Origin: Acetobacteraceae bacterium
Lineage (GTDB): Bacteria > Pseudomonadota > Alphaproteobacteria > Acetobacterales > Acetobacteraceae
Direction of reading: 5' to 3'
NCBI GenBank assembly: GCA_947475245.1
Contig: CANJLW010000002.1
Location: 248,001 to 312,000 of the forward strand
DNA length: 64,000 nucleotides
Positions 42,953-52,990 of this stretch are shown here, piece after piece. A model generated the notes under the pieces. It was not told the origin of the DNA. It made no database searches and saw only the letters and a program-made list of their open reading frames with translations. Both the position numbers and the translations under genes were made by a program. Each line of letters starts with the position of its first letter. Within the stretch, counting starts at the first letter, position 1.

Positions 42953-44263
42953 TTGAAATTCCTCTTTGTTCATCAAAACTTTCCGGGCCAGTTCCTGCAT
43001 ATCGTGCAGGAACTGGCGCGCTCCGGAGAGCATCAGATCGTCTTCATCACCGAACCGAACGACAACGTCATCCAAGGCGTGCAGAAGGTTCCATACCTGC
43101 GACCGGCGTTACCGCCGGTTGACTCCCACCCGGCGGCGCGGGAGTTGGAAGCAGCGGTCCGACGCGCGGAAGTCGTGGGTAACGCCGCGGCGACGCTGAA
43201 ACACCTGGGCTTCAACCCCGACATCATCATCGGCCATCAGGGTTGGGGAGAAATGCTGAATCTCCGCGATCTCTGGCCGAAAACCCCGATTCTCGGCTAC
43301 ATGGAATTCTATTATCACCCCGATAGCTTCGACATCGGGTTCGATGCGGAATTCCCGGTCAATGAATCGGAATTCCCGCGCATTCGCGCGAAAAACGCGG
43401 TTAACCACATCGCGTTGAACCTGAACGCGCACGGTCAGACCCCGACCGATTATCAATTGTCGACCTATCCGGATTGGGCCAAGCCGCAGATCACGCTGCT
43501 GCGCGAAGGCGTCCACCTCGATGTGTGCAAACCCGACGCGGCCGCGCGCAAGGCCTCCTTCAAGGTCGGCGACATGACGATCCGGTCGACCGACAAACTG
43601 GTCACCTATGTTTCCCGCGATCTGGAACCGTATCGCGGGTTTCACTCCATGATGCGCACGTTGCCGGCGCTGCTGGCCAAACGGAAAGACATCAAGGTCG
43701 TCATGGTCGGCGGCGACGGCATCAGTTACGGCACCGCGCCTGCCGGCGGCGGCACCTGGCGAGAGGTGATGATGCGGGAGGTCGGCGATCGCATCGACCT
43801 CAAGCGCGTCGTGTTTCCCGGCAAGGTCCCTTACGAACTCTACCTACGACTTCTCAAACGCTCCGACGCGCATGTCTATCTGACCTATCCCTTCGTCCTG
43901 TCGTGGTCGTTGCGTGAAGCCTTGGCGACCGGGTGCGCGGTGATCGGCGGCGATTGCGCGCCCGTCCGCGAATTCATCACCCACGACGAAAACGGGCTGC
44001 TGGCGTCGTTCTTCGATTACCCGGCGCTGGCGGACACGATCGTCCGAGTGATCGAGGATCAGGCCCTGAACGCCCGCCTGCGCCTTGCCGCACGCAAATA
44101 TGCCGAAGATAACCTGTCGATGGAGACCTATCTGGCGGAGTACAAAGCTCTGATCTCCAGACTAACCGGCACCCCGCTGACATCGTCGGCGACCCCATCT
44201 AAACCGAAGCGGGGCAAGGCACGGACCAAGGCGGTCGCGGACCGTTCGAAGGTGCAGGTTTAG
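42953..44263 (+). CDS. Glycosyltransferase family 4 protein
   Basis: A retaining GT-B glycosyltransferase, 436 residues, starting at a TTG codon (read LKFLFVHQNFPGQFLH, the usual N-terminus of this subgroup). The C-terminal donor domain has VTYVSRDLEPYRGFHSMMR, YLTYPFVLSWSLREALATGCAV and IGGDCAPVREFITHDENG (E..G..G region). The tail after about 405 is Lys/Thr/Pro-rich. It ends the rightward secretion/glycosylation run. It converges with pheA with only 5 bases between. Confidence 0.9.
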   Translation: MKFLFVHQNFPGQFLHIVQELARSGEHQIVFITEPNDNVIQGVQKVPYLRPALPPVDSHPAARELEAAVRRAEVVGNAAATLKHLGFNPDIIIGHQGWGEMLNLRDLWPKTPILGYMEFYYHPDSFDIGFDAEFPVNESEFPRIRAKNAVNHIALNLNAHGQTPTDYQLSTYPDWAKPQITLLREGVHLDVCKPDAAARKASFKVGDMTIRSTDKLVTYVSRDLEPYRGFHSMMRTLPALLAKRKDIKVVMVGGDGISYGTAPAGGGTWREVMMREVGDRIDLKRVVFPGKVPYELYLRLLKRSDAHVYLTYPFVLSWSLREALATGCAVIGGDCAPVREFITHDENGLLASFFDYPALADTIVRVIEDQALNARLRLAARKYAEDNLSMETYLAEYKALISRLTGTPLTSSATPSKPKRGKARTKAVADRSKVQV

Positions 44264-44268
44264 TCGGG

Positions 44269-45114
44269 TTACCCGGGCTGGGTCAGACGAAACGGCGCGG
44301 CCGGATAAACCCCCAACACCCGCACTTCCGACGAGAAAAACGACAACTCCTCCAGCGCTCGGCGTAGCGCCGGCTGTTCCGGGTGCCCGTCCACGTCGCA
44401 CAGGAACTGAGTCGCGGCGAACTGGCCGCCGACCATGTAGCTTTCCAGCTTGCTCATGTTCACCCCGTTGGTCGCGAACCCACCCAGGGCCTTGTACAAC
44501 GCCGCCGGCACGTTTCGGACGCGAAAGACGAACGTCGTCATAAGGTTGGGCAATTTCGCATCGGGCGTCGTCGGGCGCTTCGCCATCACGTAAAACCGCG
44601 TGGTGTTATGCGCGGCGTCCTCGACATTGGCGCGCAGGATATCCAGCCCATAAATCTCCGCCGCCAGCGACGATGCGATCGCGGCCTCCTCCTTGCGACC
44701 CCATTCGGCGACCAGTTGCGCCGACCCGGCGGTATCCGCCTCGATAACCGGCGTCAGCGCAAGCTCGCGCAGGATGCGCCGCACCTGACCGAGCGCCACG
44801 GTATGCGAATGCGCCCGCTTGATGTCGCCGATCGCGGAACCCTTGATGCCGAGGAGACAATGCTCGACGCGCTGGAAGTGTTCGCCGATGACGAACAGAC
44901 CCGACTCGGGAAGCAAATGGTGGATATCCGGCACCCGACCGGCGAGGCTGTTTTCGCACGGCAGCATCGCAAGTTCGGCCTGACCGTCCCGAACGGCGTC
45001 CATCGCGGTTTCGAAAGATTCGCAGGGCAGGGTTGTCATATTTGGATAGGCGGTGCGGCAGGCTAGGTCGGAATAGGCACCCAGGACTCCCTGGAATGCG
45101 ATGCGGCCGGTCAT
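44269..45114 (-). CDS. pheA: Prephenate dehydratase
   Basis: Converts prephenate to phenylpyruvate in phenylalanine synthesis. It is 281 residues. The catalytic domain has IAFQGVLGAYSDLAC, LPCENSLAGRV and HSHTVALGQVRR. NTTRFYVMAKRP carries the catalytic Thr-Arg pair. The C-terminal ACT domain (NVPAALYKALGGFATNGVN, KLESYMVGG) gives feedback control by phenylalanine. There is no chorismate mutase part, as in many alphaproteobacteria. It overlaps kdsB by 4 bases on the same strand. Confidence 0.96.
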   Translation of the reverse strand: MTGRIAFQGVLGAYSDLACRTAYPNMTTLPCESFETAMDAVRDGQAELAMLPCENSLAGRVPDIHHLLPESGLFVIGEHFQRVEHCLLGIKGSAIGDIKRAHSHTVALGQVRRILRELALTPVIEADTAGSAQLVAEWGRKEEAAIASSLAAEIYGLDILRANVEDAAHNTTRFYVMAKRPTTPDAKLPNLMTTFVFRVRNVPAALYKALGGFATNGVNMSKLESYMVGGQFAATQFLCDVDGHPEQPALRRALEELSFFSSEVRVLGVYPAAPFRLTQPG

Positions 45115-45857
45115 TGATGGGCGCCTTTCGGGGTCAGCAGAACGCGCGCGCGTTCCAGATCGTGGGGGGTGTCGACGCCAAACAAGCCGGACTCAATGCG
45201 GGCGCAGGCGATTCGCATCCCGGCTTCCAGGGCGCGAAGCTGTTCCAGCGCTTCGCGCCGTTCCAGCAGGCTGGGCGGCAGCGTGACATAGCGGGCCAAT
45301 GCGTCGCGCCGATAGGCGTAGATGCCGATGTGATGCCACAACGGGCCTTCCCCCCAGGGGACCGGCGCGCGTGAAAAATACAGCGCCGGCGCGACGGTTT
45401 CGCCATCCGCGAAGGCGCAGACGGCCTTAACGAAGGACGACGTATTGGCTTCCTCCTCCGACGCGATCGGCACCACGAGCGTGCCGATATCGATCCGCGG
45501 ATCGGCAAGCGGCAGGATAACCGGGCGAAGCTGCTCCGGGTCCAGCGTCGGCACGTCGCCCTGGAGGTTGACGACGACATCGTGTTTGCCGTCGGGATCA
45601 AGCGCCATAAGCGCGGCGTGGACGCGATCGGAGCCGGATGGCAGGTCGGGATCGGTCAGCACGGCGATGCCGCCGGCGGCGCGCACCGCGTCCGCGATCT
45701 CCTGCTCACCACAGGCGACGGCGACGGGACCGATATCGGCTTCCCGCGCGCGATCCAGGACGTGCACGATCATCGGCTTGCCGTGAATATCGGCAAGCGG
45801 CTTGCCCGGCAGGCGGGTTGACGCCATCCGCGCCGGAATAAGGACGATTGGGTTCAC
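45111..45857 (-). CDS. kdsB: 3-deoxy-manno-octulosonate cytidylyltransferase
   Basis: Makes CMP-Kdo, the activated sugar for the lipopolysaccharide inner core. It is 248 residues with the N-terminal PARMASTRLPGKPLADIHG and the later NLQGDVPTLDPEQL, IASEEEANTSSFVKAV and HIGIYAYRRDAL, all family blocks. The kdsB-pheA pair is a common alphaproteobacterial arrangement, divergent from a cytochrome c gene as here. It implies the host makes Kdo-containing LPS. Confidence 0.96.
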   Translation of the reverse strand: MNPIVLIPARMASTRLPGKPLADIHGKPMIVHVLDRAREADIGPVAVACGEQEIADAVRAAGGIAVLTDPDLPSGSDRVHAALMALDPDGKHDVVVNLQGDVPTLDPEQLRPVILPLADPRIDIGTLVVPIASEEEANTSSFVKAVCAFADGETVAPALYFSRAPVPWGEGPLWHHIGIYAYRRDALARYVTLPPSLLERREALEQLRALEAGMRIACARIESGLFGVDTPHDLERARVLLTPKGAHQ

Positions 45858-46001
45858 GGAAGCTGTCGGTTCCTGTTCAAGGGGCGGGCAAGGTGGGTTG
45901 AAGCCACGGGATCGTTTCCGTATGGTGCGCCCAGCTTATGGATGCGTTCGGTCGCGTGCAACGGCGTGACCAGATGCCAATCATTCAGGATGTTACGCCG
46001 T

Positions 46002-46547
46002 ATGGACAGTATGGAACTTAACAAGGGCATGGCCGCGGTGCTCATCGCGGGTATCGCCTTTTTCATGACCGGTTTCATTGGCGCGAACATCGTGCGTGTC
46101 GAGCCGTTGCATCACACGGCGATCGAAATCAAAGGCGCGGCGGACGATCACGGCGGCGGCAAGGACGCTGCCCCGGCGGCGCTGACCCCGATCGCTCCGC
46201 TGCTGGCCAAGGCCGACCCCGCGATGGGCGAATCGACGGCCAAGAAGCTCTGTGCGTCGTGTCACACCTTCGCCGAAGGTGGCAAGGCCGGCGTTGGCCC
46301 GAACCTCTACGGCGTTCTCGGCCAACCCCACGGTGCCGCCGCCGGCTTCAACTACTCCGCCGGGCTGAAGGGCAAATCCGGCCCCTGGACCTATGAAGCG
46401 CTGAACGCATGGCTCAATAAGCCCAGCGCCTATGCCCAGGGCACACGCATGGCGTTTGCCGGCATCAAAAGCGACCAGCAGCGCGCCGACGTGATCGTTT
46501 ATCTGCGCAGCCTGGCGAAAAGCCCCGAACCCCTGCCGGCTCCCTGA
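46002..46547 (+). CDS. Membrane-anchored c-type cytochrome (CycM/cytochrome c552-like)
   Basis: A 181-residue protein with an uncleaved N-terminal anchor (about residues 8-30, MAAVLIAGIAFFMTGFIGANI). A class I cytochrome c domain then faces the periplasm. The haem site is CASCH at 84-88, and the axial Met is in the late GTRMAFAGI. GPNLYGVLGQPHG is the conserved loop. It may carry electrons to cytochrome c oxidase. The ATG at 46002 is used; an in-frame ATG 12 bases upstream is also possible. It is divergent from kdsB and 4 bases before hisN. Confidence 0.92.
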   Translation: MDSMELNKGMAAVLIAGIAFFMTGFIGANIVRVEPLHHTAIEIKGAADDHGGGKDAAPAALTPIAPLLAKADPAMGESTAKKLCASCHTFAEGGKAGVGPNLYGVLGQPHGAAAGFNYSAGLKGKSGPWTYEALNAWLNKPSAYAQGTRMAFAGIKSDQQRADVIVYLRSLAKSPEPLPAP

Positions 46548-46551
46548 TCCC

Positions 46552-47322
46552 ATGGAGAGCTGGGTCGCGGCGGCCGAGGCGGCCGCGGATGTCGCCGGCG
46601 CGGTCGCGCGTGAGTTCTTTCGCACCGGCGTCGCGGCGGACCTGAAGTCGGACAGCTCTCCGGTCACGATCGCCGACCGCACCGCCGAACGCGCGATGCG
46701 GGCCTTGCTGACGGCCCGCCTGCCGGAACACGGCATCATCGGCGAAGAATTCGGCGTCCTGCGCCCCGATGCCCGCTATCGCTGGGTGCTGGACCCGATC
46801 GACGGCACCCGCGCCTTCATTACCGGACGCGCGACCTTCGGGACGCTGATCGGGCTGATGGATGGGGATACACCGATCCTCGGCATCATAGACCAACCCA
46901 TCACGCAAGAACGTTGGATCGGCGTCGTCGGCCAAAAAACCACCTTTCGCGGACCCTTGGGCGGCAAGCCCGGCTGCCGGCCGTGCCCGGCCCTGGCCCA
47001 CGCCGAACTGTCCTGCACCTCTCCCGATATGCTCGATGCCGAGACGATGCCGCGCTGGAAACGCCTCGCCGCCGACGTGCGCCGCAACTCCTGGGGCGGG
47101 GACTGCTACGCCCATGGGCTGGTGGCCCTGGGCCATATCGACATCGTCGCCGAAGCCGACATGAAATTGTGGGACTGGGTGCCGTTGGTCCCGGTGATCG
47201 AGGGTGCCGGCGGGTGCGTGACCGACTGGACCGGCCGACCGCTGCGCGAAGGCGGCGACGGGCGTGTGTTGAGCGTCGGCGATCCGACGCTGCTGCCCGA
47301 AATTGTCGCCCGCCTGGCCTGA
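46552..47322 (+). CDS. hisN: Histidinol-phosphatase, inositol monophosphatase family
   Basis: A Mg-dependent phosphatase, 256 residues, that dephosphorylates histidinol phosphate in histidine synthesis in alphaproteobacteria and actinobacteria. Metal-binding motifs are GEEFG (about 69-73), LDPIDGTRAFITGRATFG, and WGGDCYAHGLVALGHIDIVAE with WDWVPLVPVIEGAGG near the end. The TRAF variant after DG fits HisN better than general inositol phosphatases. It follows the cytochrome gene by 4 bases. Confidence 0.88.
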   Translation: MESWVAAAEAAADVAGAVAREFFRTGVAADLKSDSSPVTIADRTAERAMRALLTARLPEHGIIGEEFGVLRPDARYRWVLDPIDGTRAFITGRATFGTLIGLMDGDTPILGIIDQPITQERWIGVVGQKTTFRGPLGGKPGCRPCPALAHAELSCTSPDMLDAETMPRWKRLAADVRRNSWGGDCYAHGLVALGHIDIVAEADMKLWDWVPLVPVIEGAGGCVTDWTGRPLREGGDGRVLSVGDPTLLPEIVARLA

Positions 47323-47370
47323 TCGATCGTGCGATCCCTGACCGTGACGGCATGGGTGGGGGAATGGACG

Positions 47371-49236
47371 ATGCGTCTCGGTGCGTTATGCCTCTGCCTG
47401 GGCCTTCTCGCGGTTTCGCCGGCCTTGGCCCAGACCACACGCTCCCACGCCATCACAATCCTCGGCAAACCGGCATTGCCGGCGGACTTCCCCCATTTTC
47501 CGTATGTCAATCCGGACGCGCCCAAGGGCGGTGACGTATCGTTGGCCGCCGTCGGCACATTCGACGGATTCAACCCGTTCATCCTGCGCGGCACCGCCGA
47601 AGGGCATGTCACCGCCCCTTGGGTGACGATGCCGGGCGGCTCCGGTTCCGGCTCCTCCGTCGGGCATGTGTGGGAAAGCCTGCTGACGTCGTCGGCCGAT
47701 GAAATTTCCACCGGCTATGGCCATCTGGCCGCAATCGTCGAACGCCCGGCCGACGGCATGTGGATCGCCTTCGAAATCCGCCCCGAAGCCCGGTTTTCCG
47801 ACGGCGCCCCGGTCACCGCCGAGGATGTCGCCTGGACTTTCCGCACTCTGCTCGAAAAAGGACGGCCGAATTTCCGTATTCAGTTCGCCGATGTGAAGGA
47901 CGTGGTGGTGGAGGCACCCAATCGGGTCGTCTTCCACTTCAAGACCAACGAAAATCGCGAACTGCCCTTGATCGTCGGCGGCCTGCCCGTACTGCCGAAG
48001 CATTATTTCGCGAACCGGGATTTCGCCAAACCCTTGGCCGAAGCGCCGATCGGCTCCGGCCCGTATCGTGTCGCGGCGTTTGAACTGGGGCGCAGCGTTA
48101 CCTATCAGCGCAACCCGAATTGGTGGGCGGCGAACCGCCCGACCGGACGCGGGACCAATAATTTCGACCGGGTACGATTTGAATATTTCCGCGATTCCAC
48201 GGTCGCGATGGAGGCATTCAAGGCCGGTCAGGTCGATATGCGCAGCGAGAATATCGCCAAGAACTGGGCCACGGCCTACGATTTCCCGGCCGTGCGCGCC
48301 GGGCAGGTGGTCAGGAACGAAATCACGCATAAGCTGCCGACCGGCCTGCAGGGCTATGCGATGAACGCGCGCCGCCCGGTCTTCGCCGATCCGCTGGTGC
48401 GTCAGGCCATCGCCACGATGTTCGACTTCGAATGGGCCAATCGAAACCTGTTCTACGGCGCCTATTCCCGCACGCTGAGCTATTTCAGCAACAGCGACCT
48501 CGCCGCGTCCGGTGTGCCGCAAGGCGCGGAGTTGCGTTTTCTGGAGCAGTACCGCGCGCAACTGCCGCCCGCTTTGTTCACCTCGCCCTTCGCTCTGCCG
48601 ATCACCGACGGCTCCGGCAATAACCGCGACCAATTGAAGCAAGCGCTCGATCTCCTGCGTCAGGCGGGCTGGCAGGTGAAAGACCGGAAGCTCGTGAATG
48701 CGTCCGGTCAGCCGCTCAGCTTCACCATTTTGCTGGACGAACCGTCGCTGGAACGGGTCGCCCTTCCCTACACCCAGAACCTTCAGAAACTCGGCGCGGA
48801 CGTTCGTGTGCGCACCGTAGATCGGGCGCAGTATCAGCGGCTGACCGACGAATTCGATTTCGATATGATCATGATGATCTATCCGCAGGGCGACGTGCCG
48901 GGCAACGAACTGCGCGACTATTGGTCGTGCGAGGCCGCGAAGGCGCCGGGCAGTTCCAACGTATCCGGCATCTGCGACCCGGCGATCGACGCCGCGATCT
49001 CCGCGGCGGTCACGGCGGGAAGTCGCGAACAACTGGCCGTCGCCACCAAGGCGTTGGATCGAATACTCCTCTGGCAGTGGTACGCAGTGCCGAATTGGAC
49101 CAGCCTGACCTACCGCATCGCGCACTGGGATCGCTTCGGTCAACCCGGCATGGCCATACGAGAGGGCTTCAACTTCGATACCTGGTGGGTGGACCAGACG
49201 AAAGCCGCCGCCATCGACGCGGTTCGGCGGCGGTGA
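47371..49236 (+). CDS. yejA: Peptide ABC transporter substrate-binding protein (YejA-like)
   Basis: The periplasmic binding protein of the YejABEF oligopeptide/microcin C importer, 621 residues. A signal peptide is present (MRLGALCLCLGLLAVSPALAQ). The mature part starts with the YejA-type block FPHFPYVNPDAPKGG and has FDGFNPFILRG, APIGSGPYRVAAFELG and VTYQRNPNWWAANRP (SBP family 5). ATG 47371 is preceded by GGGGGAA and fits the signal peptide. It is the first of four genes in the order yejA-yejB-yejE-yejF. Confidence 0.93.
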   Translation: MRLGALCLCLGLLAVSPALAQTTRSHAITILGKPALPADFPHFPYVNPDAPKGGDVSLAAVGTFDGFNPFILRGTAEGHVTAPWVTMPGGSGSGSSVGHVWESLLTSSADEISTGYGHLAAIVERPADGMWIAFEIRPEARFSDGAPVTAEDVAWTFRTLLEKGRPNFRIQFADVKDVVVEAPNRVVFHFKTNENRELPLIVGGLPVLPKHYFANRDFAKPLAEAPIGSGPYRVAAFELGRSVTYQRNPNWWAANRPTGRGTNNFDRVRFEYFRDSTVAMEAFKAGQVDMRSENIAKNWATAYDFPAVRAGQVVRNEITHKLPTGLQGYAMNARRPVFADPLVRQAIATMFDFEWANRNLFYGAYSRTLSYFSNSDLAASGVPQGAELRFLEQYRAQLPPALFTSPFALPITDGSGNNRDQLKQALDLLRQAGWQVKDRKLVNASGQPLSFTILLDEPSLERVALPYTQNLQKLGADVRVRTVDRAQYQRLTDEFDFDMIMMIYPQGDVPGNELRDYWSCEAAKAPGSSNVSGICDPAIDAAISAAVTAGSREQLAVATKALDRILLWQWYAVPNWTSLTYRIAHWDRFGQPGMAIREGFNFDTWWVDQTKAAAIDAVRRR

Positions 49237-49252
49237 CGCCGGCACCGGCGGT

Positions 49253-50320
49253 ATGACAGGGTATTTGCTGCGTCGCCTGCTGCTCGTGATCCCCACATTG
49301 TTTGGGATCGTCGCCATCAACTTCGTCGTGATCCAGTTCGCGCCCGGCGGCCCGGTGGAACAGATGCTGGCGGACCTGCGCGGCAAAGGCGACTTGTCGT
49401 CGCGCCTGGGTTCGGCCGCGTCCGACCTGGGCAATGCCGGCAGTTACCGCGGCTCCCGCGGTCTGGACCCGGCGATCGTCGCCGACATCAAGGCCATGTT
49501 CGGCTTCGACAAACCGCCGTTGGAGCGGTTCACGGATATGATCCTGGGCTATCTGCGGTTCGATTTCGGGCGAAGCTTCTTCCGCGATCAAACCGTTATC
49601 GGGCTTATGATGCAGAAAATGCCCGTGTCGATCTCGCTGGGCCTGTGGTCGACACTGCTGGTTTACCTGATCTCGATCCCACTCGGGATCGTCAAGGCTG
49701 TCCGCAACGGTTCCCACTTCGATATCGCCACCAGCGCGATCGTCTTGATCGGCTATGCCGTGCCCGGCTTTTTGTTCGCCATCCTGTTGGTCGTCCTGTT
49801 CGCCGGCGGAAGCTTCCTGCAAATCTTTCCTTTGGCGGGAATGACCAGCGAGGGTGCCGCCACCTGGTCCTGGACGGCGCGCGCGCTGGATTACCTCTGG
49901 CACATGGTCCTGCCCACGCTCGCCATGGTGGTCGGCGGCTTCGCCGGGCTGACCATGCTGACCAAAAACTGCTTCATGGAAGAAATTGGCAAGCAATACA
50001 CCGTGACGGCGCGCGCCAAGGGGGCAAGTGAAACGCGAGTCCTTTACGGCCACATGTTCCGCAATGCGATGCTGTTGATCGTCGCCGGATTTCCGCAGGC
50101 CTTCATCGGCATCCTCTTCACCTCTGCCCTGCTCGTGGAAATCATCTTCTCCCTCGACGGACTTGGTCTGCTGGGATTCCAGGCGGCCATTCAGCGCGAC
50201 TACCCCGTGATGTTCGGAACTCTCTACATCTTCACCCTCCTCGGCTTGATCATGCAGATCGCCGGTGACCTCCTCTACACCGTCGTCGATCCGCGCATCG
50301 ACTTCGAGTCGCGGGGATGA
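49253..50320 (+). CDS. yejB: Peptide ABC transporter permease (YejB-like)
   Basis: An inner-membrane permease, 355 residues and about six helices. It starts MTGYLLRRLLLVIPTLFGIVAINF, the usual DppB/YejB N-terminus. FAPGGPVEQMLADLRG and the EAA-type loop (YTVTARAKGASETRVLYGHMFRNAML) contact the ATPase. The length insertion after residue 45 is typical of YejB. It lies 16 bases after yejA and overlaps yejE by 4 bases. Confidence 0.94.
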   Translation: MTGYLLRRLLLVIPTLFGIVAINFVVIQFAPGGPVEQMLADLRGKGDLSSRLGSAASDLGNAGSYRGSRGLDPAIVADIKAMFGFDKPPLERFTDMILGYLRFDFGRSFFRDQTVIGLMMQKMPVSISLGLWSTLLVYLISIPLGIVKAVRNGSHFDIATSAIVLIGYAVPGFLFAILLVVLFAGGSFLQIFPLAGMTSEGAATWSWTARALDYLWHMVLPTLAMVVGGFAGLTMLTKNCFMEEIGKQYTVTARAKGASETRVLYGHMFRNAMLLIVAGFPQAFIGILFTSALLVEIIFSLDGLGLLGFQAAIQRDYPVMFGTLYIFTLLGLIMQIAGDLLYTVVDPRIDFESRG

Positions 50321-51342
50321 CGCTGTCGCCGGTTTCCGCGCGACGCCTGGCGCTGTTCCGCGCCAATCGTCGCGGCTATTGGTCGCTGTGGCTCTTCCTC
50401 CTGCTGTTCGGCACATCTCTGTTCGCCGAATTCATCGCCAACGACCGGCCTTTGCTGATCCGCTTCGACGGCGCGTTCTTTGCCCCCGTCTTGCGGGACT
50501 ACAGCGAGGATGCGTTCGGCCCCGAATTTCTGCCGACCGAGGCCGATTTCAGCGATCCCGTCCTGCTCAAGGCGATCGAGGCCAAGGGATGGATGCTCTG
50601 GCCGCCGCTGCGATACAGCTACGCGACCACCGTCAAGGACCTGCCGACGCCGTCGCCCGCGCCGCCGAGTTGGCGCAACCCGCTTGGGACGGATGATCAG
50701 GCGCGCGATGTTCTGGCGCGGGTGATCTACGGGTTCCGTCTTTCGGTGCTGTTCGGCTTTACGCTGACCGCCATTGCCTCGGTCGTCGGGATCGTGGCCG
50801 GCGCTGTGCAGGGCTATTACGGCGGGCTGACGGACTTGCTGTTCCAGCGCTTTATCGAAATCTGGAACGGCATGCCGGAACTCTATTTGCTGATCATTCT
50901 CGGCTCGATCGTGACACCGGGCTTCTGGGTGCTGTTGATCTTCCTGCTGCTGTTCCGTTGGATGAACCTGACCGGTGTCGTGCGGGCGGAGTTCCTGCGC
51001 AGTCGCAATCTGGACTATGTACGGGCCGCTCACGCGCTGGGTGTGTCCGACATCGTCATCATGTGGCGCCACATCCTGCCCAACGCCATGGTCGCGACCC
51101 TGACCTGGTTGCCGTTTATCCTGTCCGGCTCCGTCACGTTGCTGTCCACCCTCGATTTCCTCGGCTTCGGCCTGCCGCCCGGTTCCGCCTCCCTCGGCGA
51201 ACTCGTCGCCCAGGCCAAAAACAATCTCCAGGCCCCATGGCTCGGCGTGACCGCGTTCCTGGTCCTGGGCGGGGTATTGACCCTGCTGATTTTCGTGGGC
51301 GAAGCCGTGCGCGACGCCTTCGACCCGCGCCAACTTCCATGA
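50317..51342 (+). CDS. yejE: Peptide ABC transporter permease (YejE-like)
   Basis: The second permease, 341 residues. It has RLALFRANRRGYWSLWLF and LLFGTSLFAEFIANDRPLLI at the N-terminus, as in YejE. The large periplasmic loop and NPLGTDDQARDVLARVIYG precede the EAA loop YVRAAHALGVSDIVIMWRH. It overlaps yejB and yejF by 4 bases each, so the four genes are translationally coupled. Confidence 0.94.
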   Translation: MTLSPVSARRLALFRANRRGYWSLWLFLLLFGTSLFAEFIANDRPLLIRFDGAFFAPVLRDYSEDAFGPEFLPTEADFSDPVLLKAIEAKGWMLWPPLRYSYATTVKDLPTPSPAPPSWRNPLGTDDQARDVLARVIYGFRLSVLFGFTLTAIASVVGIVAGAVQGYYGGLTDLLFQRFIEIWNGMPELYLLIILGSIVTPGFWVLLIFLLLFRWMNLTGVVRAEFLRSRNLDYVRAAHALGVSDIVIMWRHILPNAMVATLTWLPFILSGSVTLLSTLDFLGFGLPPGSASLGELVAQAKNNLQAPWLGVTAFLVLGGVLTLLIFVGEAVRDAFDPRQLP

Positions 51343-52964
51343 GCTTCGTCTCGGTCACTGACCTGTCGGTCGCATTCGGGGAGCGGCGCGTCGTCGAATC
51401 GGTGTCGTTTGGGATCGAACGTGGTGAGACCCTCGCTTTGGTCGGCGAGTCCGGTTCGGGCAAATCGCTGACCGCTTTGTCGCTTTTGCAGTTACTGCCG
51501 GCGGGCGGGCGCAATCCCGGTGGCGAAATTCTGCTGGATGGGCAGTCGATGATCGGTGCCGCGGTGGATACGCTGCACCGCGCGCGCGGCGGCATCGCGG
51601 GAATGATTTTTCAGGAGCCGATGACAAGCCTGAATCCGCTGCATCGGATCGGTAAGCAGGTGTCGGAAGCCATTACCCTGCACCGTCGCCTTCCCGCCGC
51701 GGCTTTGCGCGATCGCGTCGTCGGAGTCCTGGCGGAAGCCGGCTTCCCCGACGCCGCCGACCGGTTGGACGCGTTTCCGCATCAGTTGTCGGGTGGCCAG
51801 CGGCAACGGGTCATGATCGCCATGGCACTGGCGAACGACCCCCAACTCTTGATCGCCGACGAACCGACGACCGCGTTGGATGTCACGATCCAGGCGCAAA
51901 TTCTGGCGCTGCTGAGCCGTTTGAAGCGCGATCGCGGCATGGCAATTCTGTTGATCACCCACGACCTGCGTATCGTGCGGCGTTTCGCCGATAAGGTCTG
52001 CGTCATGAAGGACGGCCGCATTGTAGAAGCCGGAGCGGTTGCCGAAGTCTTCGCCGCCCCATCGCATGCCTATACCCGCCTGCTGTTGGATGCCGAACCA
52101 TCCGGCGGCCCGGTGCCGATCCCGACCATCGCGCCGCCGGTGTTGGAAATCGCCGACTTGCGGGTTCACTTCCCGGTGCGGCGCGGCCTGCTGCGGCGGG
52201 TAACCTCGGTGGTGAAAGCGGTCGACGGCGTATCCTTGACCGTGCGGGCCGGAGAGACGGTCGGCCTGGTCGGGGAATCAGGTTCCGGCAAGACCACCCT
52301 GGCCTTGGCCGCGCTGCGACTGGCGCACGCCACCGGTCGATTGCTGTTTGAAGGCGTCGACATCGCGCCGCTGAGCCGTTCCGCGATGCGCCCGCTGCGG
52401 GCGCGAATGCAAATCGTGTTTCAGGACCCGTTTGGCAGCCTGTCGCCGCGCCTGTCGGTGGGGGACATCGTCGCCGAAGGACTATCGGTTCATGCGCGCG
52501 ACCTTTCGGCGGCCGACCGCTCGGCGCGCGTGGCGGCGGCCTTGGCGGAGGTCGGGTTGCCCGCGGGGTCGGCCGACCGATATCCGCACGAATTCAGTGG
52601 CGGACAGCGCCAACGCATCGCGATCGCCCGCGCCATCGTGCTGAAACCCCGGCTGATGGTGTTGGATGAGCCGACCAGCGCGCTCGATATGTCCGTGCAG
52701 GCGCAAATCGTCGATCTTCTGCGCGATCTGCAACAGCGCTACGGCATGGCGTATCTGTTCATCAGCCACGATCTGAAGGTGGTGCGCGCCCTGGCGCATC
52801 GGATCGTGGTGCTGCGGCACGGGCGCGTGGTGGAACAGGGCGCGGCAGCGCGTATTTTCGACAATGCTACGGAAAATTACACCAAGTCTTTAATGGCGGC
52901 GGCATTTTCTCTGTCTTCATCGGAACATGATGGCGCCGATGCCGCCGACCTGCCTAATGTGTGA
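51339..52964 (+). CDS. yejF: Peptide ABC transporter ATP-binding protein, double-domain (YejF-like)
   Basis: The fused ATPase of the importer, 541 residues with two ABC domains. The first has [30 protein letters not shown] and [13 protein letters not shown]. The second has [30 protein letters not shown] and [12 protein letters not shown]. The start at 51339 ([14 protein letters not shown]) is the ATG overlapping the yejE stop; longer frames run through yejE. It completes a full YejABEF system, which would import oligopeptides and microcin C-like compounds. Confidence 0.95.
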   Translation: MSFVSVTDLSVAFGERRVVESVSFGIERGETLALVGESGSGKSLTALSLLQLLPAGGRNPGGEILLDGQSMIGAAVDTLHRARGGIAGMIFQEPMTSLNPLHRIGKQVSEAITLHRRLPAAALRDRVVGVLAEAGFPDAADRLDAFPHQLSGGQRQRVMIAMALANDPQLLIADEPTTALDVTIQAQILALLSRLKRDRGMAILLITHDLRIVRRFADKVCVMKDGRIVEAGAVAEVFAAPSHAYTRLLLDAEPSGGPVPIPTIAPPVLEIADLRVHFPVRRGLLRRVTSVVKAVDGVSLTVRAGETVGLVGESGSGKTTLALAALRLAHATGRLLFEGVDIAPLSRSAMRPLRARMQIVFQDPFGSLSPRLSVGDIVAEGLSVHARDLSAADRSARVAAALAEVGLPAGSADRYPHEFSGGQRQRIAIARAIVLKPRLMVLDEPTSALDMSVQAQIVDLLRDLQQRYGMAYLFISHDLKVVRALAHRIVVLRHGRVVEQGAAARIFDNATENYTKSLMAAAFSLSSSEHDGADAADLPNV

Positions 52965-52990
52965 GACGTTCAAAAAAATGGAGGACCAGT

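Noticed and set aside
47386-49434. Long open frame (682 codons) on the minus strand
   Set aside because: It lies fully opposite yejA and encodes Arg/Gly/Asp-rich sequence with no family pattern. It is a high-G+C shadow of the real gene.
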